A stretch of 64,000 nt of DNA from Rhynchospora pubera (lineage: Eukaryota > Streptophyta > Magnoliopsida > Poales > Cyperaceae): the NCBI GenBank assembly GCA_028095005.1, contig CM051460.1:112255039-112319038 (forward strand), given 5' to 3'. Positions 43,784-55,205 of the stretch are shown piece after piece. The notes under the pieces are model-generated. The model was given only the letters and a program-made list of their open reading frames with translations. It did no database searches and was not told the origin of the DNA. Made by a program: the position numbers and the translations under genes. Numbering within the stretch: position 1 is the stretch's first letter; each line of letters opens with the position of its first letter.

Positions 43784-46700
43784 ATGGATCAAAGGGAGAA
43801 GTACATGTTTGATTATTCAAGAATATCGTATGAATTTGTTCAAGTTATTGAAGAGTTCATAAAATGTGCAGAAGAACATCGAAAGTTGACAGGAAAACCC
43901 AGAATTTTATGTCCCTGTAAACGCTGCCTTAACTTCGAGAGACATGATAGTAATGTGATTAGATCACATCTGATTCAGCGTGGATGGATGACAACACCTA
44001 AATACCTCCGGTGGGTTAAACATGGAGAAAATTTGGAAGAAAATTTAGATGCTGGAACGAGCAATATTAATGTGTCTGATGATTTGGAAAATATTGTACA
44101 AAATGATTGTGGGGATGATACAGATGATAATGTAATAGTGGGTGATGATGATCATATAGAAAATCTAAGTGAACAACAATATAATGATGACATTAGAGAA
44201 AATGATTTGGATGAAATGATGAATGAATTGCCCAGTGATTTTATTGATGATGTTCCTGATGTGTTTCAAAAGTTGAATGAAAACTCTCATATACCCTTAT
44301 ATCCTGGTTGCAATGAAGAGAAATTCTCAAAAATAAAAACGATTTTTAAGCTATATAACTTGAAAGCTAAAAACAATTGGAGCGATAAGAGTTTTACATC
44401 TTTGCTCGGTCTTTTGCGAGAAATGCTTCCAGCAAATAATACATTGCCAGATACAACTTATAAGGCTAGAAAATTACTATGTCCTTTGAAATTAGAAGTA
44501 GTGAAAATTGCAGCATGTCCGAATGATTGCATATTATTTCGTAAGGAGTATGAAAACCTCAATAAATGTCCAAAATGTAATGCATCCCGGTACAAACAAA
44601 GGGACAGTGATTTGGATGATGAAGAAGAAAGTTGTAAGAAAAGACCAGCTGCGAAAATATTGTGGTATTTGCCAATAATACAAAGGTTTGAGCGTCTTTT
44701 CAGTAATTCAAAAGATGCTAAACTGTTGAGATGGCACGCAAAAGGCAGAAAGAAAGATGGAAAACTCAGACATCCAGCAGACTCACCCCAGTGGAACAAT
44801 ATAGACAGCCATTTCATTGATTTTGGCAGTGAGTCTAGAAATTTGAGATTGGGACTATGCACGGACGGAATGAATCCTTACGGTCTCATGAGTACGAACC
44901 GAAGCGTTTGGCCTGTTTTGTTGGTTATTTACAACCTTCCTCCTTGGTTATGCATGAAAAGAAAATATTTGATGATGCCGCTGCTCATTTCTGGTCCAAA
45001 ACAACCCGGCAACGATATAGATGTTTATTTGGCTCCGTTAATAGAGGATCTTGATGTGTTGTGGAAGGACGGAGTGAAAATCTTTGATGCACATTCAAGG
45101 AATTATTTCAACTTACGTGCCATGATATTCTGCACGATTAATGACTTTCCCGCTTACGGGAACTTGTCGGGTTACTGAAATAAAGGAGAAAAGGCATGTC
45201 CTATTTGCATGGAGGAAACACATTCGATATGGTTATCGAATTGTAGAAAAACTGTTTATTTGGGACATCGTAGGTTTCTCAGTCGTCATCACCCTTACCG
45301 TCGGCCACCTTACAAGAACAAATTTGATGGCAACACCGAAAACCGCCGGGCTCCTGTACCAAAATCTGGAAGACAGACTTATGAACAAGTGAAGGATCTT
45401 AAAATTGTACTGGGCAAACCATTTGTGAATAGAATTCCTGAAAAGTGCTTTTGGAAGAAAAGGTCTATATTCTGGGATTTCGAATACTGGCCTTATTTGG
45501 ATGTTAGACATTGTTTAGATGCCATGCATATAATCAAGAACATTTGTGAAAATCTAGTTAATTTGATTTTAAATGCTCAAGGAAAAGTGGACAATGTTAA
45601 CGTGAGGAAAGACATGGTGAAAATGGGAATTCGACTGGAACTAGCTGCAAAGGAAGATAATAGTAAGAAGCGGGATTGGTTACCTAATGCTGTTTATACT
45701 TTAACAAAAAAAAGAGAAACTCAGTTTGTTGGAGTGTTTGAGGTCTATAAGGGTTCCTACTGGTTATTCCTCAAATATTTCACGAAAGGTTTCCATTAAA
45801 GATATGAAATTGATTGGAATGAAGTCTCACGATTATCACGTGTTGCTGACCCAGTTACTTCCGGTTGCAATTCGAGCATCTTTTAAAGAAGAAGTTCGAA
45901 ATTCTATTATTAAGTTGTGTTTCTTCTTCAATAAAATTTGCTCTAAAGTTATCATTCCCGAAAAACTGAATCAGTTGGAAACCGATGCGGTTCAGACCAT
46001 ATGCGAGTTGGAGATGCATTTCCCCCCCTCATTCTTTGTTATTATGGTGCATTTGACCATTCATTTAGTTAGAGAGATAAAGCAATGCGGTCCGATATTT
46101 TTGCGGTACATGTATCCTTTTGAAAGAGCAATGGGTCAATTGAAAGGATTAGTCAGAAGCAGATCTCGGCCCGAAGGAAGCATAATTGAAGGATATGTTG
46201 CAGAAGAGGTAATTGATTTCTATAATGATTACCTAGATGGAGTTCAACCTATTGGCCTGCCCAAAAATAGACACGAAGGTAGACTCCTAGGAAAAAGCAT
46301 AATTGGTATGAAAGTAATTACAATGGACCTTGCAAAAAGAGAAAAAGCCCATCTTAAAATTTTGCAGCAAGTCGCTGTTGTCTCTCCTTATGTGAATGAA
46401 CATATAACCGAGTTGCGAGAGCAGAATCCTCAGAGATCAGAAAATTGGATCACCAAGGAACACAACAAAACTTTTGTAAAATGGTTCAGAAACAAGGTAA
46501 CCGAGTCTCGACCTTCAAATGAAACGGTAAAATTTCTTGCTAGAGGTCCTAACGCCAATGTGCAAACCTATCAAGGGTATGATCTGAATGGTTTCACTTG
46601 GTATACAAAAAAACAAGATGGAAAAAGTACAGTCCAAAACAGCGGAGTCACAATAGTAGCCATATCAAGTGATGGAACATCATCAGAGCCGTATTATGGG

Positions 46701-47211
46701 TGGATTGAAGAAATTTGGGAATTTGATTATAATGCATTTAAAATACCAGTGTTTGAATGCAAATGGATGCTAAAAAGCGGCGTCAAGACTGATAAAAACG
46801 GATTTGTAACCGTTGATTTCAAAAAATTGGGATATGCTGATGACCCCTTTATACTTGCAAACAAACAAGCAATGCAAGTTTTTTATATTGCAGATCCGGC
46901 TGAAAAGGGACGACATGTGGTCCTTCCCGGAAAAAGACGCATCGTTGGCGTTGAAGATGTCGTGGACGAAGAAGAATATGACCAATTTGATGAAATAGCT
47001 CCATTCTCCACAGGTAGTTCTAAATAATTTTATATTTAGAAAATTTAGATAAATAATTTTAAATGTAACGAATTTGACCAATTTATATATGTTATTACTC
47101 ACAGGTATTGATGGGACACCGCAACCAATTGAAGAGTTAACAAGTAATTTGCGTTCCGATCAGGAAGAAGGCGTGTGGGTAGATCGACCGAAGTCATCAA
47201 AAAATAAATAG
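43784..47211 (+). pseudogene. tnp2: CACTA transposase TNPD/tnp2, nearly intact
   Basis: En/Spm TNPD-type transposase, which cuts and joins CACTA ends. The ATG at 43784 lies right after a TACAG acceptor, so a 5' UTR intron is likely. Domains in order: Transpos_assoc (residues about 5-85, ILCPCKRCLN, HLIQRGW), acidic linker, Transposase family tnp2 (FKLYNLKAKNNWSDKSF, CPNDCILFRKEY, LCTDGMNPYG), DUF4218 (LEMHFPPSFFVIMVHL, PFERAMGQLKGLVRS) and DUF4216 (YYGWIEEIWEFDY, FECKWML). A short last exon 47105-47211 joins to 47013. Two lesions only: an in-frame TGA at 45176-45178 and a one-base frameshift near 45740, where frames 45209-45799 and 45726-47013 overlap. Everything else reads openly, so it decayed recently or could be a sequencing-error artefact. 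Confidence 0.9.
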
Positions 47212-49404
47212 CTTTCATGTCAATTGTAATAATTTTTATTAGTACAAATTAGTCTTTTTTTCGTGTAATATTTTTATTTTGATTAAAAAATCGAAACTTT
47301 ATGATTTATTCTAATTAAGTTTATTAATTAATTTTAAAAATATTTAAATTATTATTTCATATTATTTAAATATTTAAATAATTTAATTTGACTATTTAAT
47401 TAAAAAACAGAAACTAATTTAATTAATTATAAGTAATTAAATAAATTTATTTACATAATTTAAAAAAAAACCAATTTAGTACCGGTTTTTAAGAAAAAAC
47501 CGGTACTAATTTAAAAAACCGAAACTTTATGATTTATTCTAATTAAGTTTATTAATTAATTTTAAAAATATTTAAATTATTATTTCATATTATTTAAATA
47601 TTTAAATAATTTAATTTGACTATTTAATTAAAAAACAGAAACTAATTTAATTAATTATAAGTAATTAAATAAATTTATTTACATAATTAAAAAAAAAAAC
47701 CAATTTAGTACCGGTTTTTAAGAAAAAACCGGTACTAATTTAAAAAACCGAAACTTTATGATTTATTCTAATTAAGTTTATTAATTAATTCTAAAAATAT
47801 TTAAATTATTATTTGATATTATTTAAATATTTACATAATTTAATTTGACTATTTAATTAAAAAACAGAAACTAATTTAATTAATTATAAGTAATTAAATA
47901 AATTTATTTATATAATTTAAAAAAAAACCAATTTAGTACCGGTTTTTAAGAAAAAACCGGTACTAATTTAAAAAACCGAAACTTTATGATTTATTCTAAT
48001 TAAGTTTATTAATTAATTCTAAAAATTTTTGAATTATTACTTGATATTATTTAAATATTTACATAATTTAATTTGACTATTTAATTAAAAAACAGAAACT
48101 AATTTAATTAATTATAAGTAATAAAATAAATTTATTTATATAATTTAAAAAAAAACCAATTTAGTACCGGTTTTTAAGAAAAAACCGGTACTAATTTAAA
48201 AAATCGAAACTTTATGATTTATTCTAATTAAGTTTATTAATTAATTCTAAAAATATTTAAATTATTATTTGATATTATTTAAATATTTACATAATTTAAT
48301 TTGACTATTTAATTAAAAACAGAAACTAATTTAATTAATTATAAGTAATTAAATAAATTTATTTATATAATTTAAAAAAAAAAACCAATTTAGATTAAAA
48401 CCAATTTAGTACCGGTTTTTAAGAAAAAACCGGTACTAATTTAAAAAACCGAAACTTTATGATTTATTCTAATTAAGTTTATTAATTAATTCTAAAAATA
48501 TTTAAATTATTATTTGATATTATTTAAATATTTACATAATTTAATTTGACTATTTAATTAAAAACAGAAACTAATTTAATTAATTATAAGTAATTAAATA
48601 AATTTATTTATATAATTTAAAAAAAAAACCAATTTAGTACCGGTTTTTAAGAAAAAACCGGTACTAATTTAAGAAAAATGATTTATTTAAAAACAGAAAC
48701 TAATTTAATTAATTATAAGTAATTAAATAAATTTATTTATATAATTTTAAAAAAAAAACCAATTTAGTACCGGTTTTTAAGAAAAAACCAGTACTAATTT
48801 AAAAAACCGAAATTTTATGATTTATTCTAATTAAGTTTATTAATTAATTCTAAAAATATTTAAATTATTATTTGATATTATTTAAATATTTACATAATTT
48901 AATTTGGCTATTTAATTAAAAACAGAAACTAATTTAATTAATTGTAAGTAATTAAATAAATTTATTTATATAATTTAAAAAAAAAACCAATTTAGTACCG
49001 GTTTTTAAGAAAAAACCGGTACTAATTTAAGAAAAATGATTTATTTAAAAACAGAAACTAATTTAATTAATTATAAGTAATTAAATAAATTTATTTATAT
49101 AATTTAAAAAAAAAACCAATTTAGTACCGGTTTTTAAGAAAAAACCGGTACTAATTTAAAAAACCGAAATTTTATGATTTATTCTAATTAAGTTTAGTAA
49201 TTAATTCTAAAAATATTTAAATTATTATTTGATATTATTTAAATATTTACATAATTTAATTTGACTATTTAATTAAAAACAGAAACTAATTTAATTAATT
49301 ATAAGTAATTAAATAAATTTATTTATATAATTTAAAAAAAAAAAACCAATTTAGTACCGGTTTTTAAGAAAAAACCGGTATTAATTTAAAAAACCGAAAT
49401 TTAA
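47212..49404. repeat. Tandem array between tnp2 and TNPA genes
   Basis: Ten copies of the palindrome TAGTACCGGTTTTTAAGAAA/...CCGGTACTA start near 47478, 47707, 47935, 48163, 48408, 48636, 48766, 48994, 49123 and 49353. Spacings are 229, 228, 228, 245, 228, 130, 228, 129 and 230. The basic unit is about 228 bp of AT-rich DNA; in the second half full units alternate with units lacking about 99 bp. The palindrome core is the subterminal motif with AAG in place of TAT at its centre. Confidence 0.95.
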
Positions 49405-50170
49405 CCCCTTCCCATCTCCATCTCTCACTCTCTCTCTCTCGTTGCATTAATCCGATCGACCCTCTCACTCTCACTCTCCTAGCTCTCACTCTCTCTATCT
49501 AGCTAATCTCTCCTAGCTAGTTGCTGCCGCCGCTGCCCCTCTCAACCTCGCCGCCGCTGCCTCTCAACCTTTTGCCGCTGCCTCTCAACCTCGCCGCTGC
49601 CTCTCCACCTCAAGTAAGCCCCCCTCTCATCTCTTTTGCCTCTCCACCTTAATTTTGCCGCATGCAGAGATTAATTTTGCCGCTGCCACTTAATTTGTGT
49701 TGTATAAGACTTAATTTTGCCGCCACTTAATTTTGTCGCTGCCACATTGGGTATTAAGACTTAATATACAAAGTACATGATATGTTTGTTAGGCATTGGG
49801 TATAAGACTTAATATACAAAGTACATAATATACAAAGTACTTAATTTTGCCACCTTGATTTTGCCGGCTGCCACCTTTAATTGCCGCTGCCACCTATAAT
49901 TGCCGCTGCCACCTTAATTCAATTTATATCAATTTATATCAATTTTGTACCTATAATTGCCGCTGCCACCTTAATTCATGCATATTAAAATTGATATAAA
50001 ATTGAAATTATTATAAATAATAAAAGGTATTTCATAGTTATAAATAGAATATTGGTACTTAGATTATTATGTTGAGTAATAAGTAACCATTAATGGTTAC
50101 TTAGATTATTATTGTTGAGTAAGTAGATTGAATTTGATATTGAAATTATTAACAATAATAAAAGGTATTA
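49405..50170 (+). other. Promoter/leader region of the TNPA-type transcription unit
   Basis: Starts with a CTCTCTCT-rich pyrimidine stretch (49408-49510) followed by repeated GCCGCTGCC words, then AT-rich DNA with repeats of ACTTAATATACAAAGTAC. It is repeated almost identically at 55942-56707, so at least two potential promoters of this type exist in the element. Confidence 0.5.
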
Positions 50171-50488
50171 ATGGAGAAACCTGAAGGAAGCAACAAGAAA
50201 GGGAAAAAACAGATTGAAAAAGTTTATGTCCGGCGAAATGAAGAGAAGAAGAAGGAGAAGGAAAAGGAAAATGAGAAGGAGAAGGAGGCGAGCACCACGC
50301 CATGGTGGATGCGAGGAAAAAACTACCCTCCTCCAGTTAGAAGGTCTGTTTCTGCTGTGAGGTCCTGGCCACTCGGTTGCGGACGAACTCCTGCTGATAT
50401 GGAGGAGGTTCCAGAGGAGGTGGTCCCAGCGGAGGAGGTTCCAGAGGAGGTGGTCCCAGCGGAGGAGGTGGTTCCAAAGAAGGATTAG
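50171..50488 (+). CDS. Small charged protein ORF upstream of TNPA
   Basis: A 105-aa frame with a Lys/Glu-rich middle (RRNEEKKKEKEKENEKEKEA), a block PWWMRGKNYPPPVRRS, and a C-terminal tandem repeat of EEVPEEVVPA (30-nt units). It matches no family I can name. Its stop lies 273 bp before the ATG of the big TNPA gene, so it is either a separate small product or an upstream ORF of that transcript. It is repeated unchanged in protein sequence at 56708-57025. Confidence 0.45.
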   Translation: MEKPEGSNKKGKKQIEKVYVRRNEEKKKEKEKENEKEKEASTTPWWMRGKNYPPPVRRSVSAVRSWPLGCGRTPADMEEVPEEVVPAEEVPEEVVPAEEVVPKKD

Positions 50489-50761
50489 GGTTTAATGATT
50501 AAGTGGTTTACTGGTTGTTTTAGTGGTTTCAGTGGTTTTAGTGATTTAGTGGTTGTTTCAGTGGTTTTAGTGATTTAGTGGTTGTTTTGTTTTAGTGGTT
50601 TGAACTTGAATGTTATTTGAACTTATCTATGTTTCATTTTGTTAATTATTAGTTTGTTTGATTTGTAGATGTGCTAATTAATAGTTGTTAATTATTTATT
50701 TGATGTGTTAATTGTGCTATGTAATTAATAGTTGCATGTAATTATACTTGAAGTTGCAGTC

Positions 50762-53700
50762 ATGTCGAATCAAGATAATCAGGATTTTACGACAAATCAA
50801 GATGAGTCGAGTTCTGAAGAGGAGCAGGTGGTTGTTAGCCAAAGGGGAAAAAGATCAACTGCTAAGTGCATGAAAACACGTAAAGCGATAGCCAATGGAG
50901 AAGACATGACTGTGGAATTCAATACAGAAGGCAAACCTTGCGGCGAGAATGCAAAAAGATTCACGAATTGGTGTGCAGAAAAAACAAGAGATATGATCCC
51001 TTGCAGGTACCTAACTATATACATATACAAATATATATGTGCATGAGTGCTAATGATATGAATTGGTATGCGATAATAGTATTTATCGGTTTCAATGCAG
51101 TTATAGTAGTTGGCATGATGTGCCAAAAGAGTTGAAAATGAATTTGTTACGAGAAATATGGAAGGTTTGGAATATTCCAGCGGACCTACCATTGGCTACT
51201 AAAAAGAAAATTCTCTCTAATTGTAACGAGAAATGGAGGCATTGGAAAGGCAGATTGGTGAGATATTATTACTTGCAAATCAATTATAATTTTCTCTAAT
51301 TTTCGTTTATAAAAGTTTGATTCAACATTTCTGTCATTGTAGAATAAAAAATACAGGATCAATGCGCAAGAAGGTGGACCTATGCCATGGGATGTACAAA
51401 ACATCTCGAAGGAGGAATGGGAGGCAATGGAAGCATATTGTTCTAGTGAGAAATTTGCGGTATGAAAACAAATTTAATATAAAACAATTAATTATTTCTA
51501 GATACTAATTTTATTGTTTATACTAATAGTCTTTTGAATTTTTTAATAGAAAATGAGTCAACAAGGAAAGATTAATGCTGCAAAGAAAGATATGCCCCAC
51601 ACACTCGGATCAGGAGGTTACATAAGTGCTGAGTTGAGATGGAAAGAAGGAGAGGAGGTCCACGGTGGGTCCTCAGTTATTACCAAGGATATGGATGGTC
51701 GGACTTATAATTGGAGTAGGGCACGCGCTAAAAAGGATCCAAATACCGGCAAACTTATGGTTAAAAATCCTAGGGTTGTCGCGGTGATCGACAAAGCGGT
51801 ACGTGTAACAACTCCAATAACTTTATTTATGTATCAAATGAATTTAATTTAATCTAACTAACATTAATTTTTCTTTTTGTGATAGGTTGCTCTAGTTCAG
51901 TCAGGCGAGGTTGAGTCTGTTCGTCAAAATGACATCTTAACAGCTGCGATCGGTACGCCAGAGCACTCCGGACGGTTGAGAGGATATCCACATTTTTCCG
52001 GTGTGAAGCAGGTGTATGGTAAGGGTACGAGAAAATCATCAAAGGGGTATTCCAAAGAGGAGGTTGATCGGTTGATGGAGGAGGTGAAAGCACAAATGCA
52101 AGAGGAACTCAATAAGCGAATGGATGAGGAACTTAAAAAGCGAATGGATGAGGAACTCAATAAGCGAATGCAGCAAAGCTTTTCACAAATGTTTTCGCAA
52201 GGCCAAGGTCAAGTGCAGACACCGCAGACCTACGATCCAATTTACCAACAAGCTATGCTGATGATATCACAGGGTAGCAATAATCAACCACATCCGATTC
52301 CTCATCCGAGTTTTCAAGTTATTAATTTTATCAAGCTAATGATATATATTATTTTTCTCGCATATAATATTTAGGGTTTGATAATTTGTTATTATTTTTT
52401 ATATTCCTAATAAATACAGACGCCTGTCGAAGCTTTGATTCTCCTCCCAGGAACGTCCGGTACACCTGTGTATGTAGCTAGAGTTATGGTGCATGCACAG
52501 ACTTATGGTGATACAGTCCATGGAGAGCCATTGGGTATAGGGGAAGTGAAGGTACAAATTTTGGAAGTTTTTGATAATGCGAGACACACGATTGTACCTT
52601 TTCCACCTCCTAACGGAGATGATCGGCTTGGTGTTCTGATGGGTTCATTTCTGAGATGGCCAATTCATCTTGTGGATTACGATATGTCAAAATTGGTATG
52701 TATTAGTAATTATGGGTGCGTTTGGAAAGGCCGGGAATAGGGAATAAGAATAAGAAATTTCAATTTGCGTGCTTATTCTTATTCTTGTGCAACCCAAACA
52801 ACACAAGAATAAGGAATAAGGGCCCTTATTCCTATACTAACAAAACCATGGTATAAGAATAAGGAATAAGGATAAGCACGTAAACCGAAATTCCTTATTC
52901 CTATTCCCTATTCCCGGCTCATCCAAACACACCCTATATATATTTAGTAAAAAAACGAGCGTGAATAATATCATTTTCATGACTAATATGTTGGTTGTTT
53001 AGGAACAAGTGAGACAAATAACAAAACAAACTATTCCGCAAGATAAGGAGAAGCAGTTGGAGCAAGAGAATTACGAAGATGAACCGAGCGTGGATCAGTT
53101 TTTTGCAGAGGAGTTAATTGAATTACACGATCCGTACGTCTCCGAGGAAAAATTGACACAGATCGGGCCTTACGCCAAAGAAATGCAAAACTACATGAGA
53201 ATGTTCGACGTGTCAGTCACTCAATTCAGCAATCTTCCTGGTGATTTCGAGTTACAAGATGTCAAGACATTCCTTCTTGATTTTGAAGATATCAGCCATG
53301 TCTTAAATCGGAAGGAACTTTACGTTCAAGTGATTAAAGTTTGGGTCTTGTAAGTATTCTAGCTCCTAACTTTGCAACATTTGATTATTAATTATATGAT
53401 ATGTCTTGTAAGTATTCTAGCTCCTAACTACGTTCAAGTGCAGGCGGTGTAGGGAGTATTGTGCTGAGACTTTGATGAAGAAGTGGGTATTTTGGGATCC
53501 GGAACGATGCTCGGGTTCGGATGCAGAGAACAATGAAATCGGCACTGTAAGCTACATATTCAATCTTTTGAAGAAGTATGCAAAAAGGGATCCCTATCAT
53601 GTTTTAGTGCATCATAATCGGTTTGTTATAAAATTTCTAATTTTGACTTTAATTATAATTTTGAATTTGCAGTTTATTGTTAATTTAACCAACAAAAATA

Positions 53701-54374
53701 TATATATGTAATTACAGGTCGCATTTTGTGATTATTATAGTTCAACTCTCGACACGAAAGATGTGGATAGTAGATTCACTCCAATCTAAGGAAGCCTACC
53801 AGTCTACAATTATAGGAAATTACGATCAGTATGTTTAATATTAACATATATATATATACTTCGTGTATGCACTATTTAGTTATATAATAATATTTAGAAA
53901 CTAATTTTTATAATTATATATTTTTTTTTGCAGAGCTTTGTCAAGATTGGTGAAAAATTCGAATTTTGAAGTTCAAATGATTCCTGTACATACTTGCAAT
54001 TAATATATATATAGTTTCGTCATTTCATTTGGAATTTATTGAATTTAAACTTAATTGTATTAGTTTTGAAATTGTAGAGACCACGACAACCAAACAATAT
54101 AGATTGCGGCTTTTATGCGATGGTAAACCTACGCAAGATCCTTGATCACTGTACGCTACATGAGACCCTCCCATCGGTATGGATTATATTTTAATCTTAC
54201 TATGTATATGATTAGGGTTTAATTAGTAGCAATTTTCATAGGTTATTAACTATATAAAATGTCAAAATGCAGGTTTTGCAACCGATTGGTAAGCGTTATA
54301 GTGAGAATGAGATCAATGACACGATAAATGAATGGTTTCGTTATTTACTTACGCTTGTAGGTCGTGGTAAATGA
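50762..54374 (+). CDS. TNPA-like (Transposase_24) protein fused to a Ulp1-type C48 protease
   Basis: Twelve exons join with GT-AG borders and correct phases to an uninterrupted 787-aa protein: 50762-51006, 51101-51257, 51343-51459, 51550-51798, 51886-52317, 52420-52695, 53003-53349, 53444-53620, 53718-53828, 53934-53985, 54078-54176, 54273-54374. The N-terminal half resembles plant Ptta/En/Spm Transposase_24 (SSWHDVPKELKMNLLREIW, then AELRWKEGEEVHGG), followed by a coiled coil with repeats of RMDEELNK (exon 5). The C-terminus is a SUMO-protease-like fold with H669 (SHFVIIIV), D686 (MWIVDS), Q725 and C731 (QPNNIDCGFYAM); the H-D gap of 17 and Q-C gap of 6 equal those of yeast Ulp1. Likely DNA binding plus deSUMOylation or self-processing; the function is inferred. 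Intron 6 carries a MITE. Confidence 0.88.
52714..52934. mobile_element. MITE (family B, copy 2) in intron 6 of the TNPA/Ulp1 gene
   Basis: Termini GGGTGCGTTTGGA and CCAAACACACCC, with long inner inverted arms (GGGAATAGGGAATAAGAATA and complement), over 221 bp, flanked by TAT on both sides. It sits wholly within the intron between exons ending 52695 and starting 53003, so coding is not disturbed. A truncated relative lies at 15732-15890. Confidence 0.85.
53345..53429 (+). repeat. Direct repeat spanning intron 7 of the TNPA/Ulp1 gene
   Basis: A 27-bp segment beginning GTCTTGTAAGTATTCTAGCT is present at 53345 and again at 53403, so the splice-donor sequence is duplicated within the 94-nt intron. 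ACGTTCAAGTG from the exon (53322) also recurs just before the acceptor (53430). Confidence 0.85.
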
Positions 54375-54643
54375 ATACAATTAACTATGTGTGATTTGTG
54401 CTTGCATGGAAATATTAACTATGTGCATGATTTCATATGGAAATGTTTGTGATCGATGCATGATGATTTGATATTGTTTGTGATTTGATATTATTTGTGA
54501 TCCATGCATTTGATTTTTTATATTGTGTGATATATATATTAATTGGTACAATTGGTACAATTAATTGGTACAATGAATGGGTACAAATGGCTAGCAAAAA
54601 GGGGGCTAGCCCAAAAAACAGATTTAATTTTTTTTTTTAATTT

Positions 54644-55205
54644 AGTACCGGTTTTTTATAAAAAACCGGTACTAATTTTAAAATTTTCGGTTTTTTTTTA
54701 TTAATTTTAATTAAATAAAATTTACAGATTTAAATTAAATTAAATTAGTACCGGTTTTTTATAAAAAACCGGTACTAATTTAATTTAATTTTCGTTTTTT
54801 TTATTTAATTAATTAAATAATTAATTAAATAATTTCTTAATTTAAATATATTTACTTTAGTACCGGTTTTTTATAAAAAACCGGTACTAAATTAATTTAA
54901 TTTTCGGTTTTGTTTTATTTAATTAATTAAATAATTAATTAAATAATTTCTTAATTAAATATATTTAAATTAGTACCGGTTTTTTATAAAAAACCGGTAC
55001 TAAATTAATTTAATTTTCGGTTTTTTTTATTTAATTAATTAAATAATTTCTAATTTAAATATATTTATTTATTTAATTAAATTATTAATTAAATAATTTC
55101 TTAATTTAAATATATTTATTTATTTAATTGAATTATTAATTAAATAATTTCTTAATTTAAATATATTTAAATTAGTACCGGTTTTTTATAAAAAACCGGT
55201 ACTAA
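54644..55205. repeat. 3' subterminal palindrome array of CACTA-2
   Basis: Five palindromes of the 5'-end type (ACCGGTTTTTTATAAAAAAC) start at about 54644, 54747, 54859, 54972 and 55174, separated by AT-rich linkers of about 110-200 bp. The centre TAT matches the 5' subterminal block and not the internal array, so this marks the original 3' region of the element. Confidence 0.85.

Noticed and set aside
44458..44862. 134-codon frame on the minus strand
   Set aside because: It is antisense to the conserved tnp2 domain, whose plus-strand reading is clear.
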